Assembly: GCA_019873685.1 (NCBI GenBank)
Contig: JAIOAT010000017.1
Location: 1-64,000, forward strand
From: Chloroflexota bacterium
Lineage (GTDB): Bacteria > Chloroflexota > Anaerolineae > Aggregatilineales > Ch27
Length of the DNA: 64,000 bases
Direction: 5' to 3'
The number at the start of each line of letters is the position of its first letter. Position 1 is the stretch's first letter. The position numbers and the translations under genes were made by a program. Of the stretch, positions 43,724-52,691 are shown piece by piece. The notes beneath the pieces are model-generated. The model was not told the DNA's origin. It ran no database searches and was given only the letters and a program-made list of their open reading frames with translations.

Positions 43724-45064
43724 TCATTCGGCGCGCTGGAGCGAGTCACAGCGGGCGTCGCCCAGCACCGCGCCAACTTCCAGATTCCAGCGGGAATCCA
43801 GCGCCGCCCCGCGCCAGACGTCATACGCCACGGGGCATTCGTAGGTCTTGCCATCTTCCGGAGCGCGGAAGATCAGGGTGTACTGCTCGCTCCGTCCCGC
43901 TTCGCGCTCGCAGCCCAGGCGAACCTGGTTGGCGCAGGCCAGGGCCGGCTGCGGCCAGTACGGCTCTTCCAGCCGCTGCCCGCCAGCGGTGGCGACCCGC
44001 CGGTAAGTCCACCGGTTGATCGTAAAGTAGCACTTGTCGTCGTAAACCGGCTCGCTGCGGTAGCGTGTCCGGCAACGTTGCTCCATGCGGAAGGTGCCAT
44101 CGCCGTTATCTACGCGCACGGTCGAGCACTCTTCGCCATCCGGCACCTGGCGGTGGCTGCGCACCTCCTGGCGGCGGCTGATGCTGTACGCGCCGGCAGG
44201 CACCGAATCGCACCAGGCTGAGTCGCTAACCGCGGCGTACTCCTCGATGCGAATCTCGCGCGTCCAGCTATGGCCGATCAGCGTCACCGAGGTGTCCCTG
44301 GTGGCCAGCAGTGCGGCAACGATCCCGCCGCAGATGACCACCGCCAGCACGATCAGCGCGATCGGCAGCCAGGCGGGCGTCCGCCGGGCTGCCGCGCCTC
44401 CCGGCTTGCGGACGCCGACGCGGGTCATCTCCGCCTCGAACTTCTCTTTGACCACATCGCGGGAGCCGCTGGAGGCGAACTTTTCGCCCTCAGCGCGGGT
44501 CTGCGCCTCCAGCGTTTTGGCGCGGGCGGCGGCGGTCAGCGGCGCGCCGCAATTGCCGCAGAACTCAGCCTTGCCGCTGTTGAGCGCGTCGCAGGAGGGG
44601 CAGATCAGGTCCGCGCCAACGTATTCGTGGTTTTCCACGGCGACCATCGCATCTTCCGCCGGGTAGTAGCGCGAGTCCGGGTTCTGGGCCGCGCCGCAAT
44701 TGGGGCAGAAGCGGTGGGTCAGGCCGAGCAGGCCGGTCGTCCCGCAGTACTGGCAGTCCCAGAGCATCTGGTAGGTGCCGGCGTCATAGACCCGCGTGCC
44801 GTCCGCTTCGGTGCGGATCGGGGCGCGGCGTTCGACCTCCCGGCGGCGTTGCTGCAGGCGGGTCAACAGGTCGCCGCCCGGAGTCGCGCCGGGTTGCCGA
44901 TCATCTTCTGCAGGCTGCTGACTGGTAGCCTGTTCCATAGCGGTGAGCGTCTCCAGCAGGCGGGCGGCTTCGGGATGATCGATGGTCTGCAGGATGGCCC
45001 GCGCCTCGGCGTAACGGCCGCTGGCGATCAGCTCCTGTACGCGCTGCAACTGCTCCTGGGACAT
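43724..45064 (-). CDS. Membrane protein with two zinc ribbons and a cysteine-rich outer domain
   Basis: Product of 446 residues. An N-terminal helical part (MSQEQLQRVQELIASGRY) is followed by two zinc ribbons, CQYCGTTG...CPNCGA and CPSCDALN...CGNCGAPL, then one membrane helix (WLPIALIVLAVVICGGIV near 243-262), then an outer domain with about ten cysteines (for example WCDSVP, ECSTV, CRTRY, KCYFT, LACANQ, LGCE). No family is recognised. The inner ribbons suggest a sensor or adaptor; the outer cysteines suggest disulfides. Confidence 0.75.
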   Translation of the reverse strand: MSQEQLQRVQELIASGRYAEARAILQTIDHPEAARLLETLTAMEQATSQQPAEDDRQPGATPGGDLLTRLQQRRREVERRAPIRTEADGTRVYDAGTYQMLWDCQYCGTTGLLGLTHRFCPNCGAAQNPDSRYYPAEDAMVAVENHEYVGADLICPSCDALNSGKAEFCGNCGAPLTAAARAKTLEAQTRAEGEKFASSGSRDVVKEKFEAEMTRVGVRKPGGAAARRTPAWLPIALIVLAVVICGGIVAALLATRDTSVTLIGHSWTREIRIEEYAAVSDSAWCDSVPAGAYSISRRQEVRSHRQVPDGEECSTVRVDNGDGTFRMEQRCRTRYRSEPVYDDKCYFTINRWTYRRVATAGGQRLEEPYWPQPALACANQVRLGCEREAGRSEQYTLIFRAPEDGKTYECPVAYDVWRGAALDSRWNLEVGAVLGDARCDSLQRAE

Positions 45065-45173
45065 CGCTACTGGCGCCTTCCTGGCAGGGTGCTCCTGTTC
45101 AACTGGCACGCTCCAAGTGTACACCGATCGGGCGAAGCTGGCAGCTTTCCGACGCGTGCGGCCTGCCGCCTGT

Positions 45174-45926
45174 TCACTGCTTTTCCACTACCAGCAGGTG
45201 GCTCAGCCCCAGCACACGCAGAGGCGTCTTTTCCAGCGCGTAGAGGATGGCGCGCAGCAGACGGCCAGCCGCCCCGGCGCGGGCGATGATGTTGTCGTAG
45301 CCGCCAAAGATGCGCGTATAGTGCACGATTTGCACCGGTTGGCCCGCCAGCAGGCGCAGCAGGGAACGCCGGGTGTACGTCCGCACGTGGGGCGCCAGGC
45401 GATTGCGCCACCGATCGGGCAGATAGTTGATCAGCGGCGTGTTGCCAAAGTGGTACTGGCCGCGCCAGTAGTGGCCGTGCTGCTCTACGGGGTACCAGCG
45501 GTTGGGACAAAAGATCACGATCCGCCCGCCGGGGCGGCAGACGCGCACCATCTCGGCTACCGTCGCCCGGTCATCGGTTACATGCTCGATCACCTCGTTG
45601 GCGATCACCACGTCGAAGGTGTTTGCCGCGTAGGGCATCGCCTCTCCGGCAGCGATCAGGGCGTGCGGGGTGGTGGCCCGCGCCTGAGCTACGCGGGCGA
45701 ATTCCACGTCAAAAGCCTCGACTTCGGCATTGAAGCGGAGGCGGTACTGGGCGGTGTACATGCCCAGCCCGCAGCCCACTTCCAGTACCCGGCGACCGGT
45801 CAGGGGGGCATAGCGGTTGATCAGGGCCAGCCGCCGTTCCTGACCGGCCCGCCAGACGTAACTCGGCTCGCCACGGGCAGCGGCCAGCGGCGCGGAGCCG
45901 GATGGTAGGATGGGAGAGTGGCTCAC
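45174..45926 (-). CDS. Class I SAM-dependent methyltransferase
   Basis: Product of 250 residues with a GTG start at 45926 and AGGAG 8 nt before it. Motif I: VLEVGCGLGMYT; a later VIANEVIEHV and VCRPGGRIVIFCPN give the post-I and III regions. The C-terminus resembles glycosyl/lipid-related methyltransferases in which a cyclic or polyprenyl group is the acceptor. The substrate is unknown. It lies 22 nt after the double-thioredoxin gene on the same strand. Confidence 0.87.
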   Translation of the reverse strand: MSHSPILPSGSAPLAAARGEPSYVWRAGQERRLALINRYAPLTGRRVLEVGCGLGMYTAQYRLRFNAEVEAFDVEFARVAQARATTPHALIAAGEAMPYAANTFDVVIANEVIEHVTDDRATVAEMVRVCRPGGRIVIFCPNRWYPVEQHGHYWRGQYHFGNTPLINYLPDRWRNRLAPHVRTYTRRSLLRLLAGQPVQIVHYTRIFGGYDNIIARAGAAGRLLRAILYALEKTPLRVLGLSHLLVVEKQ

Positions 45927-45948
45927 CCGCGACTCCTGCCAGGACGTT

Positions 45949-46659
45949 CTATACCTGTAACGCGATCAACTGCTGGATCACGTCGCGCAGGGCCGCTTCA
46001 GGGGCAGCCCCGGCGGATTGGCCGAGGATCTTGCCGTTCTTGACGAACATCAGCGTTGGGATACTGCGGATGTTGAATTGCCCGGCCAGGTCGGGATTGG
46101 CGTCGACGTCTACCTTGGCGATGCGTACCTTGCCAGCGTATTCTTTGGCCAGTTTGTCCAGGATGGGTGCGACCATCTTGCAGGGCTGGCACCAGTCCGC
46201 CCAGAAGTCGACGATCACCGGGATCGGGCTTTTAAGCACTTTTTCCACGAAGGTCGCCGCCGTGACATGGATGGGTTTGTCATTCCCGGCGGGCGGCGCG
46301 GGCGGTTCCTCCGCCCCGGCGGGGACGGGCACCAGCGCCAGCATCTGCTCGACGATGCCGATCACGTCGGTGTTCCAGGGCCGGTTGCGGCGGATGCGCT
46401 CCTCGCCTCCGTACCAGCCGACCAGGATCGGATGCTGACCCAGGCCAAAGCGTTCCACCAGCGCCGGATCGTGGCGGGCATCAACGATGTAGGCACGCAT
46501 CCGCCGTCCATACTTATCCGCCGCATCCTTGAGGGCGATCTCGGTGTCGCGGCGCGGCGGGCGATCATGCCAGACCAGCAGCAACACCGGCACCGGCGCT
46601 TTCAATTCCGCTTCCACAGCGGCCAGAGTCGTCAGGACAGGAAGTTCCACGGGGTTCAT
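45949..46659 (-). CDS. Two-domain thioredoxin-like protein
   Basis: Product of 236 residues. The C-terminal domain (about 128-236) is a normal thioredoxin with WADWCQPCKM and cis-proline in SIPTLMF. The N-terminal domain (1-115) has the thioredoxin-like pattern LLLVWHDRPPRRD, where the WCxxC is lost, so it is probably a degenerate thioredoxin or client-binding domain. No signal peptide, so cytoplasmic. Next to a methyltransferase gene. Confidence 0.85.
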   Translation of the reverse strand: MNPVELPVLTTLAAVEAELKAPVPVLLLVWHDRPPRRDTEIALKDAADKYGRRMRAYIVDARHDPALVERFGLGQHPILVGWYGGEERIRRNRPWNTDVIGIVEQMLALVPVPAGAEEPPAPPAGNDKPIHVTAATFVEKVLKSPIPVIVDFWADWCQPCKMVAPILDKLAKEYAGKVRIAKVDVDANPDLAGQFNIRSIPTLMFVKNGKILGQSAGAAPEAALRDVIQQLIALQV

Positions 46660-46833
46660 TGCATGCTCCGTTTACATGGCGTTTCACCGGGTATACCGCT
46701 ATTCAAGCAGTGGCCTATCTTACCGCATTGACGGCGAAATTGCCCGATTGCGACGCGGCGCGTTCAGCAGAGGGCGAGACCTGCCTGCTTCCGGCGGGGA
46801 GATGGCAGGGAATAGGGCGGCGCGGGGGCAGGT

Positions 46834-47256
46834 TCAGTCGATCCCGACTTCTTCGGCGCGCTCGCGCAGACGCAGATAAATCTCGATCACGATGAAGCTG
46901 AGCGCCAGGAAGAAGGCAACCGCCCCGTTGAGCACGCGCGGGATTTGCAGCCAGGCGCAGACCACCGCAAACAACCCGCACCAGATCCCCTGCCGCAGGA
47001 TCACCCCGCCCGGCGGGATGGCGTACGGCTCCGGCGTCAGGCGGATGTTCAACGTGCGGGCGATGGGGATAGCCGTGCCGGTCACGGCGGTGAAAAGGAG
47101 GATGAAGAACAGCCAGCGCGGAAAGGCCAGCGGCAGCGTGTTCATCACCAGCACGTACAGGCCAATCCAGCCCACCAGCATCATGATCACAGCAGCGGCC
47201 AGCACGCCCTGATGATCGGCGGGAATCTCCCGGCGCGGTGATGACGACGAATCCAT
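46834..47256 (-). CDS. Small membrane protein of unknown function
   Basis: Product of 140 residues with about four hydrophobic helices: AAAVIMMLVGWIGLYVLV, WLFFILLFTAVTGTAI, IWCGLFAVVCAWLQI and AVAFFLALSFIVIEIYL. No conserved family recognised. The overlapping antisense and other-frame open reading frames look like composition artefacts. Confidence 0.6.
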   Translation of the reverse strand: MDSSSSPRREIPADHQGVLAAAVIMMLVGWIGLYVLVMNTLPLAFPRWLFFILLFTAVTGTAIPIARTLNIRLTPEPYAIPPGGVILRQGIWCGLFAVVCAWLQIPRVLNGAVAFFLALSFIVIEIYLRLRERAEEVGID

Positions 47257-47598
47257 GGGGAGTAGCTATCCTCAATCCAACCGGTCACCACGGTGATTAT
47301 AGCCGGGGCCAGCCACGCCCCGCAATCGCGGGTCGCGGGCCTGCGGACAAGCGGTATTTCCTCCAGGCGGCGCTGCGCCCGGGGAACGGCAGGGTCAGGA
47401 CAGGGGGGTAGGGAGTGGGCAGGCAGGAGCGCAGGTTGTGACCATCGCGGGCGAAACCTGCCCGCACAGCACTTGCCGGGCGGGAGGGGTCGCCTCCTGA
47501 GTCGCTTTCTCCTGGCTCTTGCCTCCTGCCTCTGGCCTCTTGACCTCCTGGCCTCCATTTTCTGGCCCGGCTGAGGGCTTCGGGGTATCATTCGGCCT
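47257..47598. other. 342-nt intergenic region with repeat copy C
   Basis: The left part is G+C-rich with no recognised signal. The right part (47497-47575) is copy C of the dispersed AGGCCAGGAGG-type repeat. A possible TATCAT box (47586-47591) lies only 7 nt before the serine hydrolase start. Confidence 0.65.
47497..47575. repeat. Copy C of the dispersed AGGCCAGGAGG-type repeat
   Basis: Read on the minus strand it contains GAAAATGGAGGCCAGGAGG, TCAAGAGGCCAG and GGAGGCAAGAGC. The latter two 12-mers recur in copies B and D. Confidence 0.7.
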
Positions 47599-48786
47599 AT
47601 GACGACCGACGCCCGCCAGACCCTAAGTAATATCCTGGCCGCCGGGCTGGACGCGACCGCGCCCGCCATTGTTCTGGCCGTTTATCACCGCGGCCAGCCG
47701 GTTTACGAACAGGCCTGCGGCCACCTGGACCCGGAAACCGGCCGCCAGCCGGTCCGCCCTGATACGCTTTTCGACCTGGCTTCGGTGACCAAGCTGTTCA
47801 CCACCACTGCTTTCCTGATGCTGCTGGCGGAAGGCCGCGTCGCGCTGCAGGGGCGGGTCGCCGACGTCATCCCGGAGCTGACTCGCTATGGCCCGCGCCC
47901 GATCGAGGGCGGCCAGAACCCGCATACGCTGGAACGCCTGCCAGCGGAGCGCCCCACTGACCGGCGCGTCGATCCCGGCGCGATTACGTTCTTTCACCTG
48001 CTGACCCATACCTCCGGCCTGGCGCCCTGGCGCGACCTGTTCCTGAACGTCGGGCCGACTCCGCCCCCGCCCGGCCAGCCAGACCCGCTTCCTCACCGGG
48101 CGCGGCTGGAGAAAGCGCTTGATTTGATCGCCGGGTATCCCTTTGTGGACGAGCCGGGTCAGACGGTCAACTATAGCGATCTGGGCCTGATCCTGCTGGG
48201 GGAAGCTGTCCGGCGGCTGGACGGCACGGAAACGCTGGCTGAGACCATCGCCGTGCGGGTGACTGGCCCGCTGGGCCTGGCTTCCACCACATTCAACCCC
48301 ATTGACGCAGCCCGCTGCGCCCCCACGGAGTTCGACGCCCGCTGGCGCGGGCGGCGCTGCCAGGGTGAGGTGCACGACGAGAACGCCGCCAGCCTGGGCG
48401 GGATCGCCGGGCATGCCGGGTTATTCAGCACAGCGGCGGAGCTGGCCCGTTTCGGCCAGCAGTGGCTGGACGCCGTCCGGGGGCGCGCCCCGGAGTGGCT
48501 GCCGCCCGCCATCGCTCGCGAGGCGACGCGCCGCCAGGCCGGGGACCGCGGCCTGGGCTGGACGATCCGCCCGCAGCCGTGCGGCGAATGCTCCGCCGGG
48601 GAGCGCTTCAGCCCGGCCAGCTTCGGTCACACCGGCTTCACCGGCACATCGCTGTGGATCGATCCGGAGCGGGAGCTGGTGGCCGCGTTGCTGACCAACC
48701 GTGTCTACCATGGGCGCGATCCAGCGGCGATCACCGCCTTCCGCCCGCGCGTTCATGACGCCCTGTGCGCCTGGCTGGACTCATGA
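47599..48786 (+). CDS. Serine hydrolase, class C beta-lactamase family
   Basis: Product of 395 residues, no signal peptide. SxxK motif: DLASVTKLF; YxN-like motif: VNYSDLGLI (Y-S-D variant); KTG-like: FGHTGFTGT (H-T-G), all in order. Members are esterases, D-amino acid or penicillin-binding-type peptidases. The Met is placed at 47599; no ribosome site lies before it, and a TATCAT sits 7 nt upstream, so the mRNA may lack a leader. Confidence 0.85.
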   Translation: MTTDARQTLSNILAAGLDATAPAIVLAVYHRGQPVYEQACGHLDPETGRQPVRPDTLFDLASVTKLFTTTAFLMLLAEGRVALQGRVADVIPELTRYGPRPIEGGQNPHTLERLPAERPTDRRVDPGAITFFHLLTHTSGLAPWRDLFLNVGPTPPPPGQPDPLPHRARLEKALDLIAGYPFVDEPGQTVNYSDLGLILLGEAVRRLDGTETLAETIAVRVTGPLGLASTTFNPIDAARCAPTEFDARWRGRRCQGEVHDENAASLGGIAGHAGLFSTAAELARFGQQWLDAVRGRAPEWLPPAIAREATRRQAGDRGLGWTIRPQPCGECSAGERFSPASFGHTGFTGTSLWIDPERELVAALLTNRVYHGRDPAAITAFRPRVHDALCAWLDS

Positions 48787-48826
48787 GGCGGCTGGCTGCC
48801 GGTCGCTGCTGACCCGGTGCTCGCCG

Positions 48827-48856
48827 TTGCTGCTGCCCGCGCCGCCCTGCTATACT
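48827..48856 (+). promoter_or_regulatory. Promoter of the ABC permease gene
   Basis: TTGCTG (48827-48832), 18-nt spacer, TATACT (48851-48856), 31 nt before ATG 48888. Confidence 0.55.
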
Positions 48857-48887
48857 CGCCATCGCTGGTGAATCTGCTGGAGAAGCC

Positions 48888-49664
48888 ATGCGTGCTCTGC
48901 TCAATACACGCGGCGGGCGCTTGCTGCCGCCACTGATCTTCGGTCTGCTGCTGATCGCGCTCTGGGAAGCGGTTTACCGGAGCGGGCTGTACCCGCCGTT
49001 TCTTGTTCCAGCTCCGGCGGAGGTGGGCGGTCGGCTGCTGAGCGCCCTCGCTGATGGCACGTTGCTCCGCCATGCGCTGGTGACGCTGCAGGCCGTGTTG
49101 CTGGGCCTGTTCCTCGGAGCGGGCACGGCCCTGGTGCTGGGCTATCTGATCGCCCGCAGCCTGTTGCTGGAACGCGCGCTGACGCCCTATATCGTCGCCC
49201 TGCAGGCTGTGCCGACGGTAGCCATCGCCCCGCTGCTGGTGATCTGGTTCGGCTCCGGGCTGACCAGCAAAATCCTGATCTGCGCCCTGATCGTCTTCTT
49301 CCCCATGCTGGTCAATACTATCGTTGGCCTGCGGAGCGTCCCGGCTGACCTGCGCGATCTGATGCGGGCGCTGGAAGCCTCCCGCTGGCAGACTTTGCGC
49401 CACCTGGAAGCGCCCGCCGCGCTGCCTGTCGTGATGGGCGGGCTGAAGGTCAGCGCCACGCTCTCGGTGATCGGCGCAGTGGTGGGGGAATTCGTCAGCG
49501 CGCGGGCCGGACTGGGCTTTCTGGTCAATACATCGCGCAACGTGTTTGACACGCCGCTGATGATCGCGGCTACGCTGACCCTGGCAGCGCTGGCCCTCAG
49601 CCTGTATGGGCTGGTCGCGCTGCTGGAACGGCGGCTGATCGCCTGGCAGCGGCGGCCCCGCTAG
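48888..49664 (+). CDS. ABC transporter permease (SsuC/TauC type)
   Basis: Product of 258 residues with about six membrane helices. The EAA loop is LRDLMRALEASRWQTLRHLEAPAALP, and the N-terminal PPFLVPAPAEVGGRL is typical of the nitrate/sulfonate/taurine permease family. No ATPase or binding protein gene lies next to it; the neighbours are on the opposite strand or unrelated. Substrate unknown. Confidence 0.9.
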   Translation: MRALLNTRGGRLLPPLIFGLLLIALWEAVYRSGLYPPFLVPAPAEVGGRLLSALADGTLLRHALVTLQAVLLGLFLGAGTALVLGYLIARSLLLERALTPYIVALQAVPTVAIAPLLVIWFGSGLTSKILICALIVFFPMLVNTIVGLRSVPADLRDLMRALEASRWQTLRHLEAPAALPVVMGGLKVSATLSVIGAVVGEFVSARAGLGFLVNTSRNVFDTPLMIAATLTLAALALSLYGLVALLERRLIAWQRRPR

Positions 49665-49690
49665 GGGCAGGAACGCCGCGGCGCAGCGCC

Positions 49691-50488
49691 CTATGCCGGT
49701 CGTGGATCGTCCGGCGCGGCGGTGACCTCCACCGTACCCAGCCCGCCCTTGAGCGTGATCGAGAGAGCAGCGGGTGCTATCCCGGCTGTGGCCCAGGCTG
49801 TCTCATTCCCCGCCGGTACGAAATGCCCTTCGTCGACAATCACCTCACCCAGGCGGATCTCGCTGCGGATAATCGCCGCCGCGCCCGTCGGGATGCACAG
49901 CCGGGCGCGCCCGCCGCTGATCTGCAGCGTCACATCCCCGCTGGCCGGGAGCGTTGCCTGTAATGTCGTACTGGCGGCTTCCAGCGTCAGCTTTTCAACC
50001 GCCAGCTGGCTCAGGTCAAGGCTGGCGGCGCTGGCGCCCAGCCGCAGCCGGACACTCGTCCAGCGTACCGCCGGGTTGAGGGCCAGCCGCCAGGTCGCCC
50101 GCTGGCGAAGCAGGCTCAGCGGCTGGCCGAGCGTGACGCTGACGCCCTCTGCGGTGCGACGTATGTGCGTCCGCGCCGGGCCGCTGGCCGAACCACTGAT
50201 CAGCGCGCCGGGTGGGGCAGCGCCGGTCAGGGTCAATTCGCCCGCGCCGAAGGTCAGGTCAAGTTGGGCGTGCGCTGCGCTGTCCAGCGGCACGTCAAGC
50301 GCGGTCTGTTCCCGCGCTGCCGCGCCGGGCCAGACCGCCCGCCAGAGGAGCAGCGCCGCCCCCAGCAATATCAGGAAAGGCAACACCTGCAGGGCCGCGC
50401 CCGGCGCAACCCCGCTGATCTCCAGGGCCAGCGCCGCCACCAGCGCCACAATCACAATCCCGCCGATCACCCGCTGTAACACGTCCAT
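49691..50488 (-). CDS. LiaF/DUF-type membrane-anchored beta protein
   Basis: Product of 265 residues. Two hydrophobic helices (about 9-28 and 34-50) are followed by a beta-rich domain with QLDLTFGAGELTLTGAAPPGALISG. This resembles LiaF/LiaI-type C-terminal and related DUF domains with repeated short strands. The function is unknown. Perhaps involved in envelope stress sensing. Confidence 0.6.
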   Translation of the reverse strand: MDVLQRVIGGIVIVALVAALALEISGVAPGAALQVLPFLILLGAALLLWRAVWPGAAAREQTALDVPLDSAAHAQLDLTFGAGELTLTGAAPPGALISGSASGPARTHIRRTAEGVSVTLGQPLSLLRQRATWRLALNPAVRWTSVRLRLGASAASLDLSQLAVEKLTLEAASTTLQATLPASGDVTLQISGGRARLCIPTGAAAIIRSEIRLGEVIVDEGHFVPAGNETAWATAGIAPAALSITLKGGLGTVEVTAAPDDPRPA

Positions 50489-50581
50489 CCCCTTCCCATC
50501 TCCTGCCCGGCTCCCGCCTATTGTACCGCCCTGCCAGCAGGATTACGGGAGAAATCACACCGGATTTCTGACGCTCAGCAC

Positions 50582-50611
50582 TTGTGCATTTTGGCTCATT
50601 TTTATTATGCT
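50582..50611 (+). promoter_or_regulatory. Possible fhs promoter
   Basis: TTGTGC (50582-50587), 18-nt spacer, TATGCT (50606-50611) in an A+T-rich stretch, with about 85 nt of leader before ATG 50706. Confidence 0.45.
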
Positions 50612-50705
50612 AGGCAGTTAGCGGGTGCATTCCGCACCATCCTTACATCACGCCAAGCACTCGCAGACAGATCACCGTCCTCGCACAACACAAAGGGAGT
50701 AGCGG

Positions 50706-52487
50706 ATGACCGACGTGAAGAAGGTGGTGCCGAGCGATATCGAGATCGCCCAGGCCGCAGACCTGCGGCCCATTCTGGAGATTGCCGCCAAGATTGGTCT
50801 GACCGAAGACGATCTGGACCTCTACGGCAAGTACAAAGCCAAAGTACATCTTGATGTTCTCAAGAAGTTCGCCGATCGCCCTCAGGGCAAGTACATCGAC
50901 GTCACCGCCATTACCCCCACCCCCCTTGGTGAAGGCAAGACCACCACTACCGTCGGCCTGGTGCAGGCGCTGGGCAGTGAACTGGGCAAGAACGTGGTCG
51001 CCTGTATCCGCCAGCCGAGCATGGGGCCGACCTTCAACATCAAAGGCGGGGCGGCAGGCGGTGGATACAGCCAGATCATCCCCATGGAGGACTTCAACCT
51101 CCACCTGACCGGCGACATCCACGCCATTAGCGTGGCGAACAACCTGGTCGCCGCCGCGATCGACAGCCGCATGTATCACGAGAGCCGCCAGTCCGACGAG
51201 GGTCTGGCCAAGCGTGGCCTGCGCCGCCTGGATATCGACCCGGCCACCATCACCTGGAACCGGGTGGTTGATGTCTGCGACCGCAGCCTGCGCGAGATAC
51301 AGATCGGCTTCAACGATGACAAGCTGGCTGATGGCTCCCCCAGTCCGATCTTCCCGCGCAAGACCGGCTTTGACATCACTGTGGCCAGCGAACTGATGGC
51401 CATCCTGGCCCTGACCACCGGCCTCAAAGACCTGCGCGAGCGCGTCGGGCGGGTGGTCTTTGCGCTGGATAAGCAGGGCAACCCGGTGACGCTGGAAGAC
51501 CTGGGTGTGGCTGGCGCGGTGACCGTCCTGCTCAAGGACGCCATCATGCCCAACCTGATGCAGACGCTGGAAGGCCAGCCCGCATTTGTCCATGCCGGAC
51601 CGTTCGCCAATATCGCTCATGGCAACAGCAGCATCATCGCCGATCAGATCGCGCTCAGGCTCGCCGATTACGTGGTTACGGAAAGCGGCTTCGGCGCGGA
51701 CATTGGCATGGAGAAGTTCTTCGACATCAAATGCCGCTACTCCGGTCTGATCCCCAACGCCGTCGTACTGGTCGCCACCGTCCGCGCCCTCAAGATGCAT
51801 GGCGGCGGCCCCAAGGTCACGCCCGGCGCACCGCTGGCCGTGGAATATACTCACGAGAACCTGGAACTGCTGGAGAAGGGCCTGGAGAACCTGGGCGTGC
51901 ACATCCACAACGCCCGGCGCTTTGGCGTCCCGGTGGTGGTGGCGGTCAACAGCTTCGCCACCGACACCGACGCCGAACTGGAAATGATCCGCCGCTACGC
52001 TGAAGAGCAGGGCGCCTATGCCGCCGTCAAGACTACCCACTGGGCCGATGGCGGGGCGGGCGCGCGGGCGCTGGCGGAAGCCGTCGTGGCAGCCTGCGAG
52101 CAGCCCAGCAACTTCCAGTTCCTCTATCCGCTGGAGTGGTCGATCAAGCAGAAGATCGAGCACATCGCCAGAGAAATCTATGGCGCAGCAGGTGTGACCT
52201 ACGAGCCGCTGGCCGAGCAGCAGATCGCTGCTTACGAGAAGGCGGGCTTTGGCCGGCTGCCGATCTGCATGGCCAAGACGCACCTGAGCCTGAGCCACAA
52301 TCCCGACCTCAAGGGTGCGCCGAAGGGCTTTATCCTCCCCGTGCGCGAGGTACGGGCCAGTGTTGGCGCGGGCTTCATTTACCCGCTGATCGGTACGATG
52401 AGCACCATGCCCGGCATGGCGACGCACCCGGCCTACATGGATATTGACATCGACCTGGAAACCGGCAAGATCGTCGGCATGTTCTAG
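50706..52487 (+). CDS. fhs: Formate-tetrahydrofolate ligase
   Basis: Product of 593 residues that makes 10-formyl-tetrahydrofolate from formate, THF and ATP. Motifs: P-loop region [39 protein letters not shown], and later [11 protein letters not shown]. The gene ends with an intrinsic terminator at 52542-52585. A ribosome site AAAGGGAG lies before ATG 50706. Confidence 0.96.
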   Translation: MTDVKKVVPSDIEIAQAADLRPILEIAAKIGLTEDDLDLYGKYKAKVHLDVLKKFADRPQGKYIDVTAITPTPLGEGKTTTTVGLVQALGSELGKNVVACIRQPSMGPTFNIKGGAAGGGYSQIIPMEDFNLHLTGDIHAISVANNLVAAAIDSRMYHESRQSDEGLAKRGLRRLDIDPATITWNRVVDVCDRSLREIQIGFNDDKLADGSPSPIFPRKTGFDITVASELMAILALTTGLKDLRERVGRVVFALDKQGNPVTLEDLGVAGAVTVLLKDAIMPNLMQTLEGQPAFVHAGPFANIAHGNSSIIADQIALRLADYVVTESGFGADIGMEKFFDIKCRYSGLIPNAVVLVATVRALKMHGGGPKVTPGAPLAVEYTHENLELLEKGLENLGVHIHNARRFGVPVVVAVNSFATDTDAELEMIRRYAEEQGAYAAVKTTHWADGGAGARALAEAVVAACEQPSNFQFLYPLEWSIKQKIEHIAREIYGAAGVTYEPLAEQQIAAYEKAGFGRLPICMAKTHLSLSHNPDLKGAPKGFILPVREVRASVGAGFIYPLIGTMSTMPGMATHPAYMDIDIDLETGKIVGMF

Positions 52488-52541
52488 CTGGACTCCGGGG
52501 CCAGGGGGTATCCCTCCCGGCCTGTCTCGACACCTCCTGAC

Positions 52542-52585
52542 AACTGGCAGCGCCTTTCCAGGCGGCGCTGCCAGTTCGTTTTTTT
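52542..52585 (+). terminator. Intrinsic terminator after fhs
   Basis: 13-bp perfect stem, 52542-52554 with 52564-52576, 9-nt loop, followed by a T7 run at 52579-52585. Confidence 0.95.
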
Positions 52586-52647
52586 GTGGTGCAGGGAACA
52601 ACGTATGAAAACACGTTCCAGGCGCTACCTGCCGCCGGTGACTGCGT

Positions 52648-52653
52648 TACAAT
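52648..52653 (+). promoter_or_regulatory. Possible -10 box (TACAAT) for the MFS gene
   Basis: TACAAT 38 nt before ATG 52692. If real, it excludes the earlier ATG at 52605 as the start codon. Confidence 0.4.
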
Positions 52654-52691
52654 CGGGCCTGTTGACTCTTATGCGCAGAAAGATTCGTCCG

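Noticed and set aside
50643-52601. 652-residue open frame antisense to fhs
   Set aside because: It exactly mirrors fhs, has no recognisable domain, and such long antisense frames are common in G+C-rich DNA.
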